This document shows, piece after piece, positions 16,531 to 24,860 of a DNA stretch of 64,000 nt. Every line of letters begins with the position of its first letter. Position 1 is the first letter of the stretch. Source of the stretch: Streptomyces sp. MNU76 (GTDB lineage Bacteria; Actinomycetota; Actinomycetes; Streptomycetales; Streptomycetaceae). Position numbers and translations under genes: made by a program. The notes beneath the pieces were generated by a model, which ran no database searches, was not told the DNA's origin, and saw only the letters and a list, made by a program, of their open reading frames with translations. The DNA lies in the NCBI RefSeq assembly GCF_020982545.1, contig NZ_JAJKLK010000005.1, positions 1 to 64,000 of the forward strand. The letters are read 5' to 3'.

Positions 16531-17739
16531 ATGAGCGCTTCGCAGACCTCCTCTGACATCCCCACCCTCCTCGTCAAGATCTTCGGCAAGGACCGGCCGG
16601 GGATCACCGCCGGGCTGTTCGACACCCTCGCCGCGTACTCCGTCGACGTGGTCGACATCGAGCAGGTCGTCACCCGTGGCCGGATCGTGCTGTGCGCGCT
16701 CGTGACCGAGCCGCCCGCCGGGCAGGAGGGCGACCTGCGGGCGACCGTGCACAGCTGGGCGGAGTCGATGAAGATGCAGGCGGAGATCATCTCCGGCCTG
16801 GGCGACAACCGGCCCCGCGGTCTCGGCCGCTCCCACGTCACCGTGCTGGGCCACCCCCTGACCGCCGAGTCCACCGCCCGCATCGCCGCCCGGATCACGG
16901 CCACCGGCGGCAATATCGACCGTATCTTCCGGCTCGCCAAGTACCCGGTGACGGCAGTGGAGTTCGCGGTGTCCGGCACGGAGCCCGAGACGCTGCGGAC
17001 CGCGCTGGTCACCGAGTCGGTGGCACTCGGCGTGGACGTCGCCGTGGTCGCGGCGGGGCTGCACCGCCGGGCCCAGCGGCTGGTGGTGATGGACGTCGAC
17101 TCCACGCTCATCCAGGACGAGGTGATCGAGCTCTTCGCGGCGCACGCCGGCTGCGAGAAGGAGGTCGCCGAGGTCACGGAGAAGGCGATGCGCGGCGAAC
17201 TGGACTTCGAGCAGTCGCTGCACGCGCGGGTGGCGCTGCTGGAGGGGCTGGACGCCTCGGTCGTGGAGAAGGTGCGCAGCGAGGTCCGGCTCACACCGGG
17301 CGCGCGCACACTGATCCGTACGCTGAAGCGGCTCGGCTTCCAAGTCGGTGTCGTGTCGGGCGGATTCACCCAGGTCACGGACGACCTGAAGGAGCGGCTG
17401 GGCCTCGACTTCGCTCAGGCCAACACCTTGGAGATCGTCGACGGCAGGCTCACCGGCAAGGTCGTGGGCGAGATCGTGGACCGGGCGGGCAAGGCACGGC
17501 TGCTGCGCCGGTTCGCCGCCGAGGCGGGGGTCCCGCTGGCCCAGACCGTGGCGATCGGCGACGGCGCGAACGACCTCGACATGCTCAACGCGGCCGGTCT
17601 GGGCGTCGCCTTCAACGCCAAGCCGGTGGTGCGCGAGGCCGCCCACACCGCGGTGAACTTCCCCTTCCTCGACACCGTGCTGTATCTCCTCGGGGTGACT
17701 CGTGAAGAGGTCGAGGCGGCGGACACGCACGACGAGTAG
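16531..17739 (+). CDS. serB: Phosphoserine phosphatase SerB with two ACT domains
   Basis: A 402-residue enzyme that removes phosphate from O-phosphoserine in the last step of serine synthesis. Two N-terminal ACT domains (about 10-90 and 100-175), the usual amino-acid-sensing part of actinobacterial SerB, precede a HAD-type phosphatase with the nucleophile motif DVDST (D188, D190), the SGGF motif for phosphate binding and the GDGANDLDML Mg-binding loop. The length matches the mycobacterial SerB2 type. TACGGT lies 9 nt before the ATG and there is no ribosome site, so the transcript is probably near-leaderless. Confidence 0.95.
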   Translation: MSASQTSSDIPTLLVKIFGKDRPGITAGLFDTLAAYSVDVVDIEQVVTRGRIVLCALVTEPPAGQEGDLRATVHSWAESMKMQAEIISGLGDNRPRGLGRSHVTVLGHPLTAESTARIAARITATGGNIDRIFRLAKYPVTAVEFAVSGTEPETLRTALVTESVALGVDVAVVAAGLHRRAQRLVVMDVDSTLIQDEVIELFAAHAGCEKEVAEVTEKAMRGELDFEQSLHARVALLEGLDASVVEKVRSEVRLTPGARTLIRTLKRLGFQVGVVSGGFTQVTDDLKERLGLDFAQANTLEIVDGRLTGKVVGEIVDRAGKARLLRRFAAEAGVPLAQTVAIGDGANDLDMLNAAGLGVAFNAKPVVREAAHTAVNFPFLDTVLYLLGVTREEVEAADTHDE

Positions 17740-17753
17740 CCGAGGCGAGGCAT

Positions 17754-17795
17754 ACGACAGGGGCCCGACACCAGATGGTGCCGAGCCCCTGTCGT
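17754..17795. terminator. Bidirectional terminator after serB
   Basis: An 11-bp perfect stem (17754-17764 with 17785-17795) whose 20-nt loop contains a second short stem. It lies between convergent serB and the phosphohistidine phosphatase gene. Confidence 0.8.
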
Positions 17796-17834
17796 GCCGG
17801 GTCCCACGTGCCGGGGGTCGGCTGCGCGGCGGCG

Positions 17835-18353
17835 TTACTCGGTGGGCGCCCAGTAGTCGGCCAGGGTGGTCACGCCCGGCTCCAGGCTCTTCCACGCTCC
17901 CTCGAAGGTGAGCACAGCGAAGGCGGCGGCCGGGAACCCGTGGCGGTTCATGCGCTCGCGTGCGTCGCCCTCGGAACTGCCGGCGAGGATGTCGGCGAGG
18001 CCCTGGATTCCTGGGTTGTGGCCGATCAGCACGACGTTCTGCATGTCGTCCTGGGTTTCGTTGAGCAGGGCGATCAACTCGCCGGGCGAGGCCTCGTAGA
18101 TCCGCTCCTCATAGACCGTTTTCGGCCGCTCGGGCAGTTCATGAACGGCCAGCTTCCAGGTGTCGCGGGTCCTGACGGCGGTGGAGCAGAGGGCAAGGTC
18201 GAAGGGGATTCCGGAGTCGGCCAACTTGCGGCCGGCGACGGCGGCGTCCATGCGGCCCCGGTCGGCGAGCGGCCGCTCGTGGTCGGAAACCTGGGGCCAG
18301 TCGGCCTTCGCATGCCGGAAGAGGACAATCCTGCGGGATTCTGCGACGCTCAT
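17835..18353 (-). CDS. SixA-like histidine phosphatase
   Basis: A 172-residue member of the histidine phosphatase superfamily. The catalytic RHAKAD (RHG-type motif) is near residue 13, a conserved arginine lies in STAVRTRDTW, and the second catalytic histidine is in VLIGHNPG. The length and the RHAK variant match the SixA group, which removes phosphate from phosphohistidine proteins; the real substrate here is not known. The ATG at 18353 was chosen because the protein then begins MSVAESRRIVLFRHAK, with the catalytic motif at the normal distance. The frame is open to 18425 without family-like sequence. Confidence 0.88.
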   Translation of the reverse strand: MSVAESRRIVLFRHAKADWPQVSDHERPLADRGRMDAAVAGRKLADSGIPFDLALCSTAVRTRDTWKLAVHELPERPKTVYEERIYEASPGELIALLNETQDDMQNVVLIGHNPGIQGLADILAGSSEGDARERMNRHGFPAAAFAVLTFEGAWKSLEPGVTTLADYWAPTE

Positions 18354-18450
18354 GCGTCCCAGCTTCGCACGAAACAGGCCACGGGGCGCAGGGAGTTGAA
18401 GTGCGGATACCCGCCACCGGTACATGCGCTTCCGGTGGGCCGGACGCTCG

Positions 18451-18666
18451 TCACGGTGTGTGGCTCGCCAGGGCGTTCCGTATGCGCTCCAGGAGGTCGG
18501 CGATCACGGGGTCTCCGCCGGCGGCCTGGGCCTGCGCGGGGTCCGAGATCAGCAGCAGGAGCGTGACGAAGGCGAGGGCGGGCAGGGCGACCGCCCACCA
18601 GGGGAGCCGGACGCCGACGCCGCTCGTGGTCGCCGGGTGGGGCCGGGGGTGCGTACGGGCCGACAT
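18451..18666 (-). CDS. Small single-pass membrane protein
   Basis: A 71-residue protein with a Pro/His-rich cytosolic start, one strong membrane helix (LPWWAVALPALAFVTLLLLI, about 23-42) and a short soluble tail. I do not know a function; similar short proteins occur in other streptomycetes. GGAGG 4 nt before the ATG supports the start. It lies between the phosphatase and another tiny membrane protein, all on the minus strand. Confidence 0.65.
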   Translation of the reverse strand: MSARTHPRPHPATTSGVGVRLPWWAVALPALAFVTLLLLISDPAQAQAAGGDPVIADLLERIRNALASHTP

Positions 18667-18794
18667 GCCGCCTCCGTGGTCTGCGAGTCCTCGTGGCCGG
18701 GTCCTCCGTGGGCCCTCGCGGGTCCCCTGCGGCCACATCTCGACGTTACGGAACGGGGGCGGTCCGCCCCATCCGGTGATCCACCCACTTCACC

Positions 18795-18815
18795 CTGAGA
18801 CTCACCCCCTAGGGG
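18795..18815 (-). promoter_or_regulatory. Palindromes TGAGACTCA and CCCCTAGGGG upstream of the small membrane gene
   Basis: Two adjacent perfect palindromes, TGAGACTCA (18795-18803) and CCCCTAGGGG (18806-18815), about 130 bp upstream of the 18666 start and just past the end of the next gene. The position fits an operator. The binding protein is not known. Confidence 0.35.
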
Positions 18816-18854
18816 ATGGGGGGGTATCCCCACCACCGGACGACTTCCGAGCGG

Positions 18855-18971
18855 TCAGGGTGACGCGATGGCCGCGATGATCCCGATGACGACGAAGATG
18901 GCGAGGAACGAGCCGAAGACCAGGAGCATCTTCTTCTGGCCGTTCTGGGGGTTCGGGTCGAGCACTGGCAT
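18855..18971 (-). CDS. SGM_5486-family tiny transporter-associated membrane protein
   Basis: A 38-residue protein that is almost entirely one helix: MPVLDPNPQNGQKK, then a membrane segment (about 15-36) ending in IASP. I recognise it as the SGM_5486 family, a tiny protein conserved in streptomycetes and found next to transporter genes. Here it sits 49 bp downstream of an MFS transporter gene on the same strand, so it may associate with that transporter. The reading frame is short, but the match to the family over its whole length is strong. Confidence 0.85.
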   Translation of the reverse strand: MPVLDPNPQNGQKKMLLVFGSFLAIFVVIGIIAAIASP

Positions 18972-19019
18972 GCGCCCAGTCTCGCACCCCTGTCCCCGGG
19001 TGGGGCCGCCGGGTCGGCC

Positions 19020-20336
19020 TCAGCGGGCCGCCTCGTCCTCCACCACCCGGTCGCGGCCCGCCAGGACGCCCACGGCGATCTGCGGGAGCATCAGGGCGGC
19101 CATGAGGGCGAGGGGCAGGCCCCAGCCGCCGCTGTGCTGGTAGAGGACGCCGACGAGGAGCGGGCCGGGGATGGAGATCAGGTAGCCCGTGCTCTGCGCG
19201 AAGGCGGACAGCTGGGCGACGCCCGCGCCGGTCCTGGCCCGCATGCCGACCATGGTGAGCGCGAGCGGGAAGGAGCAGTTGGCGATGCCGATCAGCACCG
19301 CCCACGCCCAGGCGCCCTCCGCCGGGGCAAGGTGCAGGCCGCCGTACCCGAGGAGGCCGCAGACGCCCAGGGCGACCACGATCGGCCCCTGGTGGGGCAG
19401 GCGGGTGGCGAGCCGGGGGATCACGAAGGCCAGTGGCACGCCCATCACCATGGTGACGGCCAGCAGCAGCCCCGCCGTGCCGGCCGGGACCCCGGCGTCG
19501 CGGAAGATCTGCGCCATCCACCCCATCGCGATGTAGGCGGCGGTGGCCTGGAGGCCGAAGAAGACGGCGAGCGCCCAGGCGGTACGGCTCCGGGTGATCC
19601 GCAGGGCGGGCGCCGCTTCGCGCGCGGTGCGCGGTGCTCCCCCGGGGTGTTCCGCGGGGCGCGCGCCCCGGTGGCGGTCCCGGAGCGACGGGAGCCACGG
19701 CACCACGGCCGCTGTCGCGAGCAGCGCCCACACCGCCAGCCCGGTCCGCCAACTCCCGCCCAGCGCCTCGGTCATGGGCACGGTGATCGCGGCGGCGGCG
19801 GAGGTGCCGAGGGCCAGGGCCATGGAGTAGAGGCCCGTCATGGAGCCGACCCGGTCCGGGAACCAGCGCTTGACGATGACCGGCATCAGGACGTTGCTGA
19901 CGGCGATGCCCATCAGGGCGAGGGCGCTCGCGGCCACGAATCCGGCCGTGCCGCCGGCGTACGGCCGTATCAGCAGGCCGGCGGCGATGGCGGCCATGCC
20001 CGCGCAGACGACGGTGGCCGGACCGAACCGGCGGGCGAGCCGGGGCGCCATGACGCCGAACAGGGCGAAGCAGAGCGGGGGCACGGAGGTGAGGAGCCCG
20101 GCGACGCTGCCGCTCATGCCGAGCCCGGCGCGCACCTCTTCGAGGAGGGCGCCGAGGCTGGTGATGGCGGGGCGGAGGTTGAGGGCCGTCAGGACGATGC
20201 CGACGACCACGAGGCGGGTCGTCCACGCGCGCGTGGGGGGCACCGGAGGTTCGGCCGGCTCCCGGTCGGACACGGGTGTTCCGGGCAGTGTCCGTTCCGG
20301 TGTGAAGGTCGTCGTCGAAGTCTCCTCGCTCACCAT
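19020..20336 (-). CDS. MFS transporter, CynX/NimT-like
   Basis: A 438-residue major facilitator with about twelve membrane helices. The first helix carries GIVLTALNLRPAITSLG, which I recognise from the CynX/NimT (cyanate/2-nitroimidazole transporter) group; the RNRxLRP-like signature is present as LNLRPAITS. The cargo is not predictable and might be a drug-like compound. The ATG at 20336 is chosen because TATGAT (minus strand, 20349-20344) lies 7 nt upstream, the pattern of a leaderless transcript; the in-frame ATGs at 20345, 20348 and 20375 lie on or before that box. It is divergent from a GntR regulator that probably controls it. Confidence 0.9.
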   Translation of the reverse strand: MVSEETSTTTFTPERTLPGTPVSDREPAEPPVPPTRAWTTRLVVVGIVLTALNLRPAITSLGALLEEVRAGLGMSGSVAGLLTSVPPLCFALFGVMAPRLARRFGPATVVCAGMAAIAAGLLIRPYAGGTAGFVAASALALMGIAVSNVLMPVIVKRWFPDRVGSMTGLYSMALALGTSAAAAITVPMTEALGGSWRTGLAVWALLATAAVVPWLPSLRDRHRGARPAEHPGGAPRTAREAAPALRITRSRTAWALAVFFGLQATAAYIAMGWMAQIFRDAGVPAGTAGLLLAVTMVMGVPLAFVIPRLATRLPHQGPIVVALGVCGLLGYGGLHLAPAEGAWAWAVLIGIANCSFPLALTMVGMRARTGAGVAQLSAFAQSTGYLISIPGPLLVGVLYQHSGGWGLPLALMAALMLPQIAVGVLAGRDRVVEDEAAR

Positions 20337-20341
20337 GCCGC

Positions 20342-20372
20342 CCATCATAGAATCATAGGATGATTGGTTGTC
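20342..20372. promoter_or_regulatory. Divergent promoter/operator of MFS and GntR genes
   Basis: An A/T-rich island with ATCAT (20344) and ATGAT (20360) as an inverted repeat around the direct repeat ATCATAG-A-ATCATAG. The -10-like boxes for the two divergent genes, TATGAT (minus) and TAGGAT (plus, 20356-20361), overlap it. A FadR-type GntR dimer could bind here and repress both genes. Confidence 0.6.
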
Positions 20373-20418
20373 CATGGGTCGGCTGCTCCCCGCCGGTCAC
20401 TTCGTGCGAAGGTGTGCC

Positions 20419-21132
20419 ATGCCGCTGAGCCATCCCCGCCGATCGGTGCTGTCCGAGCAGGTCATCGCCGCGCTGCGGAACCAGATCACCTCGGGCGAGT
20501 GGCCGGTCGGCTCACGCATCCCCACCGAGCCCGAGCTGGTCGAGGAGTTGGGCGTCGCCCGGAACACCGTCCGTGAGGCCGTCCGGGCGCTCGCGCACAA
20601 CGGCCTGCTGGACATCCGCCAGGGCTCCGGCACCTACGTCGTCGCGACCAGCGAGCTCGCGGGCGTGATGCACCGCCGCTTCGCGGACGCCGACCCGAGC
20701 CACATCGCCGAGCTGCGCTCCGCCCTGGAGTCGAGCGCGGCGAAGCTGGCGGCCGAGCGGCGCACCGACAAGGACCTCAGGCAGCTGGACGCGCTCCTGG
20801 CGCGCCGCGAGCAGGCATGGGCCTCGGGCGACGCGGAGGCCTTCGTGACCGCCGACGCGACCTTCCACATGGCGGTCGTGGCCGCGTCCCACAACGACGT
20901 CGTGACGACGGTCTACGCGGACCTGGGCGAGGTCCTGCGGGACTGGCTGCGCGGTGACGTGGGCGAGGAGCTGACGCCGGAGACGTACATGGACCACGCC
21001 CGGCTGGTGGACGCGATCCGCGCGGGTGACGCGCGGACCGCCGCGGCGGAGGCGGCCGGCTATCCGTTCCACTGCCGTCCCGGCCGGGTCGGCCCTCCGC
21101 CCCCTGTCAGCCCTCCCCCCGCTGGTGGCTGA
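20419..21132 (+). CDS. FadR-type GntR-family regulator with FCD domain
   Basis: A 237-residue regulator. The N-terminal winged helix-turn-helix of the GntR family (about 10-75: GSRIPTEPELVEELGVARNT, then LDIRQGSGTYV) is followed by a helical FCD ligand-binding domain (about 90-215) with FHxAV-type residues. Metal-binding histidines typical of FCD are partly visible. It is divergent from the MFS gene and probably represses it until a small molecule binds. GAAGGTG lies 5 nt before the ATG. The C-terminal Pro/Gly-rich end overlaps the tail of the next, convergent gene by 26 bp. Confidence 0.9.
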   Translation: MPLSHPRRSVLSEQVIAALRNQITSGEWPVGSRIPTEPELVEELGVARNTVREAVRALAHNGLLDIRQGSGTYVVATSELAGVMHRRFADADPSHIAELRSALESSAAKLAAERRTDKDLRQLDALLARREQAWASGDAEAFVTADATFHMAVVAASHNDVVTTVYADLGEVLRDWLRGDVGEELTPETYMDHARLVDAIRAGDARTAAAEAAGYPFHCRPGRVGPPPPVSPPPAGG

Positions 21133-21490
21133 ACCACACCGAGCGGACCTCCTTCCAGCAGCGGCCGGTGAGCCGTACCGTCCGCGCGGGAGTGGTCTCG
21201 ACCGCGGCGCTGTCGCTGTCGATGTCCCACCACCGCGCGCACTCGATGTGCAGACGGACGTGGTCGACGACCGAGTGGGGGTTGAAGCAGTACCCGACCA
21301 CCTGGGAACCGGTGACGGTGCTGTAGCAGGCCGCCCCGAACGAATCGTGCTCTTCGGGCTTGTCGTCCGCCATTACGCGCGCGTGCCGCTGCCCGGCCTC
21401 CTCGCGCGCGTTCGGTGCCGATTCGGACGGGAGGGTGAGGACGAGAACCAGGGCGACGACAGCTGGGGCGATGCTGTGGGAGATGCGCAC
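21107..21490 (-). CDS. Small secreted protein with four cysteines
   Basis: A 127-residue precursor with a clear signal peptide (VRISHSIAPAVVALVLVL, cleavage near SESAPNA) and a mature domain with four cysteines (AACYS, GYCFN, IECARW, GRCWKE), which probably form two disulphides. I recognise no family; it is unlike known enzymes. The GTG start follows GAGGAGG by 9 nt. It is convergent with, and overlaps by 26 bp, the GntR gene. Nothing in its context gives a role. Confidence 0.75.
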   Translation of the reverse strand: MRISHSIAPAVVALVLVLTLPSESAPNAREEAGQRHARVMADDKPEEHDSFGAACYSTVTGSQVVGYCFNPHSVVDHVRLHIECARWWDIDSDSAAVETTPARTVRLTGRCWKEVRSVWFSHQRGEG

Positions 21491-21610
21491 AAGGGTGACC
21501 TCCTCGGCCGAGTGGCTGAGCGGTGCACGTCCAGCGTGCGCGGTACCCGGCCCCGGGGGCCCGCCGGATGAGCCGAACGAGTGATGATCCCGGCGGACAG
21601 GAGTACGGCG

Positions 21611-21640
21611 AGGGCGCGCACCCGAATGGATGCGCGCCCT
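21611..21640 (-). terminator. Terminator downstream of fabI
   Basis: A perfect 10-bp stem (21611-21620 with 21631-21640) and a 10-nt loop, about 50 nt past the fabI stop on the minus strand. Confidence 0.75.
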
Positions 21641-21644
21641 CGAA

Positions 21645-21680
21645 CGGTGGTGGAGCCTGGAGCGGTGGTGGAGCCTGGAG
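21645..21680. repeat. Two tandem 18-bp repeats downstream of fabI
   Basis: CGGTGGTGGAGCCTGGAG occurs twice without a gap (21645-21662, 21663-21680), followed by a partial third copy. It lies between the fabI stop codon and its terminator. Confidence 0.85.
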
Positions 21681-21692
21681 CAGCGGTGTCGC

Positions 21693-22460
21693 TCAGGCGC
21701 CGATCGCGTGCAGCCCGCCGTCCACGTGGATGATCTCGCCGGTGGTCTTGGGGAACCAGTCGCTGAGCAGGGCGACCACACCGCGGCCGGCCGGCTCGGG
21801 GTCCTTGAGGTCCCACTCCAGCGGCGAACGGTCGTCCCACACGGCGGCCAGCTCGCCGAAGCCCGGGATGGACTTGGCGGCCATGGAACCGATGGGACCG
21901 GCGGAGATGAGGTTGCAGCGGATGTTCTGCTTGCCCAGGTCACGGGCCATGTAGCGGCTGGTGGCCTCCAGGGCGGCCTTGGCCGGGCCCATCCAGTCGT
22001 ACTGCGGCCAGGCGTACTGCGCGTCGAAGGTGAGGCCGACGACCGAGCCGCCGTTCTGCATCAGCGGCAGGCAGGCCATGGTCAGCGACTTCAGGGAGTA
22101 CGCCGAGACGTGCATCGCGGTGGCGACGGACTCGAAGGGCGTGTTCAGGAAGTTGCCGCCAAGGGCGTCCTGCGGGGCGAAGCCGATGGAGTGGACGACA
22201 CCGTCGAGACCGCCCAGCTCCTCACCGACGATGTCGGCCAGGCGCCCGAGGTGCTCGTCGTTGGTGACATCGAGCTCGATGACCTTGGTGGGCTTGGGGA
22301 GCTTCTTGGCGATGCGCTCGGTCAGCGTGGGCCGGGGGAAGGCCGTGAGGATGATCTCGGCGCCCTGCTCCTGGGCCAGCTTGGCGGTGTGGAAGGCGAT
22401 GGAGGACTCCATCAGCACACCGGTGATCAGGACGCGCTTGCCCTCGAGGATTCCGCTCAT
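21693..22460 (-). CDS. fabI: Enoyl-[acyl-carrier-protein] reductase (NADH), FabI/InhA type
   Basis: A 255-residue reductase that catalyses the last step of each type II fatty-acid elongation cycle, reducing trans-2-enoyl-ACP with NADH. The family signature is visible: N-terminal GKRVLITGVLMESSIAFH (the modified glycine motif of FabI/InhA), the HSIGFAP segment, and the Tyr-x6-Lys pair Y..WMGPAK at the active site. The GGLHAIGA end is typical. It starts 5 bp after the fabG stop codon, so the two enzymes form one operon that supplies two steps of the same cycle. It may be the target of InhA-type inhibitors. Confidence 0.96.
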   Translation of the reverse strand: MSGILEGKRVLITGVLMESSIAFHTAKLAQEQGAEIILTAFPRPTLTERIAKKLPKPTKVIELDVTNDEHLGRLADIVGEELGGLDGVVHSIGFAPQDALGGNFLNTPFESVATAMHVSAYSLKSLTMACLPLMQNGGSVVGLTFDAQYAWPQYDWMGPAKAALEATSRYMARDLGKQNIRCNLISAGPIGSMAAKSIPGFGELAAVWDDRSPLEWDLKDPEPAGRGVVALLSDWFPKTTGEIIHVDGGLHAIGA

Positions 22461-22465
22461 GGTGA

Positions 22466-23170
22466 TCAGTGACCCATTCCCAGTCCGCCGTCTACGGGGA
22501 TGACGGCTCCAGTGATGTACGAGGCGTCGTCCGAGGCGAGGAACCGCACCGTCGCGGCGATCTCCTCGGGCTGCGCGTACCGGCCGAGCGGCACCTGCTG
22601 CACGATGCCCGCCCGCTGCTCGTCGGTGAGCACCTTGGTCATGTCGGTGTCGACGAAGCCGGGGGCGACGACGTTGAAGGTGATGTTGCGCGAGCCCAGC
22701 TCACGGGCGAGGGAGCGCGCGAAGCCGACCAGGGCCGCCTTGGAGGCGGCGTAGTTGGCCTGACCGGGCGAGCCGTAGAGGCCCACGACCGAGGAAATGA
22801 GGACGACCCGGCCCTTCTTGGCGCGCAGCATGCCGCGGTTGGCGCGCTTGACGACGCGGAAGGTGCCGGTGAGGTTGGTGTCGATGACCGAGGTGAAGTC
22901 CTCCTCGGACATACGCATCAGGAGCTGGTCCTTGGTTACGCCGGCGTTGGCGATCAGGACCTCGACCGGGCCGTGTTCGGCCTCGATCTCCTTGTAGGCC
23001 TGCTCCACCTGCTCGGGGTCGGTGATGTCGCACTTGACGGCCAGGAAGCCGGCCGGCGGCTCCCCCGAGCGGTAGGTGACGGCGACCTTGTCGCCGGCGT
23101 CGGCGAACGCGCGGGCGATGGCGAGGCCGATGCCCCGGTTGCCTCCGGTGACGAGAACCGAGCGGCTCAA
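22466..23170 (-). CDS. fabG: 3-oxoacyl-[acyl-carrier-protein] reductase FabG
   Basis: A 234-residue SDR that reduces 3-oxoacyl-ACP with NADPH in fatty-acid synthesis. The nucleotide motif TGGNRGIG, NAG, the catalytic serine in VLISSVVG, YAASK and the VDTDM loop are all visible. The protein begins at a TTG codon (LSRSVLVTGG), with AAAGGGTG about 8 nt upstream. The longer reading from ATG 23200 would add ten residues not found in the family and has no ribosome site. Fatty-acid synthesis is essential, so the rare TTG start may set its level. The promoter region holds two direct repeats (see that entry). Confidence 0.95.
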   Translation of the reverse strand: MSRSVLVTGGNRGIGLAIARAFADAGDKVAVTYRSGEPPAGFLAVKCDITDPEQVEQAYKEIEAEHGPVEVLIANAGVTKDQLLMRMSEEDFTSVIDTNLTGTFRVVKRANRGMLRAKKGRVVLISSVVGLYGSPGQANYAASKAALVGFARSLARELGSRNITFNVVAPGFVDTDMTKVLTDEQRAGIVQQVPLGRYAQPEEIAATVRFLASDDASYITGAVIPVDGGLGMGH

Positions 23171-23206
23171 CGGATCACCCTTTCCATAGGGGTCTGACAC
23201 ACCCGC

Positions 23207-23244
23207 CCGAAAACCTCGATGACAGGCGGCTTCTCCGAAAACCT
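23207..23244 (-). promoter_or_regulatory. Pair of CCGAAAACCT direct repeats upstream of fabG
   Basis: The 10-bp sequence CCGAAAACCT (AGGTTTTCGG on the transcribed strand) occurs at 23207-23216 and again at 23235-23244, 28 bp apart, or nearly three helical turns. The location 37-75 bp upstream of the fabG start fits an activator or repressor site. Confidence 0.5.
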
Positions 23245-23360
23245 ATCGGTCCGTCCTCCGCGGAGGGCATTCGGGCACCGACAGTGGGAGACAGCCAGTG
23301 CTGTGGGATTCCTACAGGCCTGCCTTTAGCGGCGACCGGTGACGCGGTGCCACCCGTTTC

Positions 23361-24857
23361 TCACATGTCCCCGGTCCAGCGCTGATCCGCCCAGGCCAGT
23401 TCGTCGCACAGGATGTGCAGAGTGCGGTCGAACAACACCCCTCGGTGCGACAGCACGTTCCGGGCCAGGACGAGCTGCTCCAGCAGCCGTCGGTCCTCGA
23501 CGGGGAGGTTGAGGTGGCCCTGGCGGCAGGCACGGAGCAAGGGTCCGACCTCGATGGTGCGGAACACCTCCTGCGCGCGGGTGCGGTATCCGGCCGGAGG
23601 CCGCTCGACATAGAGGTCGATCAGCTCGGCCACGGGTCTGGTCGCCGCGGACAGGGCGTGCAATGCCATACGCTGGCGAGCCTCCTCGATCCAGGGCAGC
23701 AGTACCCGCGCCTGGGCTTGGCTGACCAGGATCTTCAAGTGGTCCGAGCGACTCCGGTCGCCGCACCAGACCACCGGGTGGACGCGTGAGCGGCCGTCCC
23801 AGGCCTGCAGCAGCCCGCGCGCCCAGGCCGGGCGCAGCCCGGTCGCCGGCCGGTGCCCGGAGCCGACACCCGAAGGAACGGTCAAGGGCTCCTCCGGCGG
23901 GACCGCCCGCACGCCGTCCAGGCACGCCCGCAGGCTGTCCTCCAGCGTGGCTTGGCTGCCGTCCCAACGCCGGGCCAGTCGCCAGCCGAGCACGGGATCG
24001 GGCCCGCACACCTCGCTCACCACCTCGTCGCGGACAGCGCGCAGGATGCGGTCGCGAGGGATTTCGCCGCGCCGATGGGTGTCGCGGGAGACGTCGGCGG
24101 CCACAGCTGAGACGACCGTCGCGCTGTCGAGCCGGTCGACGGTCCCCCACCACCAGTGCACGGCCGAGGTGGCCAGGTCGAGTTCGAGTTCGTCGGGAAA
24201 CCGGGGCGGAAGGTCGTCGACTCGGGCCGTCACCAGCAGCCGGGGACGGTTCTCGGGCTGCAGACCTGCCTGTTTCGCCGCCGCGTTGAGCGAGCGGATG
24301 AGACGGGCCACCTCCCGGCCGCGCTCCTGCTCCGGATCGCCGGAGGCCCCACTTGCCTCCGACTCCTCCCATGCCCGGACGCCGATCACCGGCCGCCATC
24401 GCCGGTCGGGGTCCACGAGGGTGTCGACGGCCTCCCTCGGGGGCACGGACAGTTCCTTGGCCAGCCGGGCGAGGAGTCCGGACTCCGGCGCTTCCGGTGC
24501 ATCAGTGAGTCGCGGCACGCTGCGCTGGCGCGGGAAGACCGGCTCCCGTCCGAGGTCGAACCCGTCGTCGTAGTCCTCCAGGAGGGGCAGATCGTCGAGG
24601 GCCCAGCCTGTCTGCTCAGGAAGGATTCCCAGGGGCGGGACCGAGGACGTCTCCGACTCGGAGCGTGCCGGTATGGCGAGGCGATCGGGTGCGGCGCAGA
24701 GCGCCACATGGTGCAGTTCGTCGGCGTAGCCTCCCTCGACCAGGTCGTCCGGGAGCAGCCAGAGGCAATGTATGCCTGCCGCCAGATCGGCCGCGATCCT
24801 GTTGATCTGGCGCCGCACACCGGGCAGTTCGGACAGCGCTCGGGCGCTGAGCTCCAC
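23361..24857 (-). CDS. Putative effector with C-terminal HEPN-like R-x4-H motif
   Basis: A 498-residue protein I cannot assign to a named family. Its last 60 residues read DRRLLEQLVLARNVLSHRG (R466-N467 ... H471), the R-N-x3-H pattern of HEPN ribonuclease domains such as Swt1-like proteins, embedded in predicted helices and followed by FDRTLHILCDEL. The middle part (about 205-300) contains RPRLLVTAR and a helical lid-like segment that recall the second half of a STAND or AAA ATPase, but no Walker A is visible, so an ATPase is unlikely. The start is GTG with GGAGGG 6 nt upstream, 3 nt after the stop codon of the giant NTPase gene. Coupling suggests the NTPase controls the HEPN domain, for example as an RNA-cleaving toxin released during infection. 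This is inference. Confidence 0.6.
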   Translation of the reverse strand: MELSARALSELPGVRRQINRIAADLAAGIHCLWLLPDDLVEGGYADELHHVALCAAPDRLAIPARSESETSSVPPLGILPEQTGWALDDLPLLEDYDDGFDLGREPVFPRQRSVPRLTDAPEAPESGLLARLAKELSVPPREAVDTLVDPDRRWRPVIGVRAWEESEASGASGDPEQERGREVARLIRSLNAAAKQAGLQPENRPRLLVTARVDDLPPRFPDELELDLATSAVHWWWGTVDRLDSATVVSAVAADVSRDTHRRGEIPRDRILRAVRDEVVSEVCGPDPVLGWRLARRWDGSQATLEDSLRACLDGVRAVPPEEPLTVPSGVGSGHRPATGLRPAWARGLLQAWDGRSRVHPVVWCGDRSRSDHLKILVSQAQARVLLPWIEEARQRMALHALSAATRPVAELIDLYVERPPAGYRTRAQEVFRTIEVGPLLRACRQGHLNLPVEDRRLLEQLVLARNVLSHRGVLFDRTLHILCDELAWADQRWTGDM

Positions 24858-24860
24858 GCG

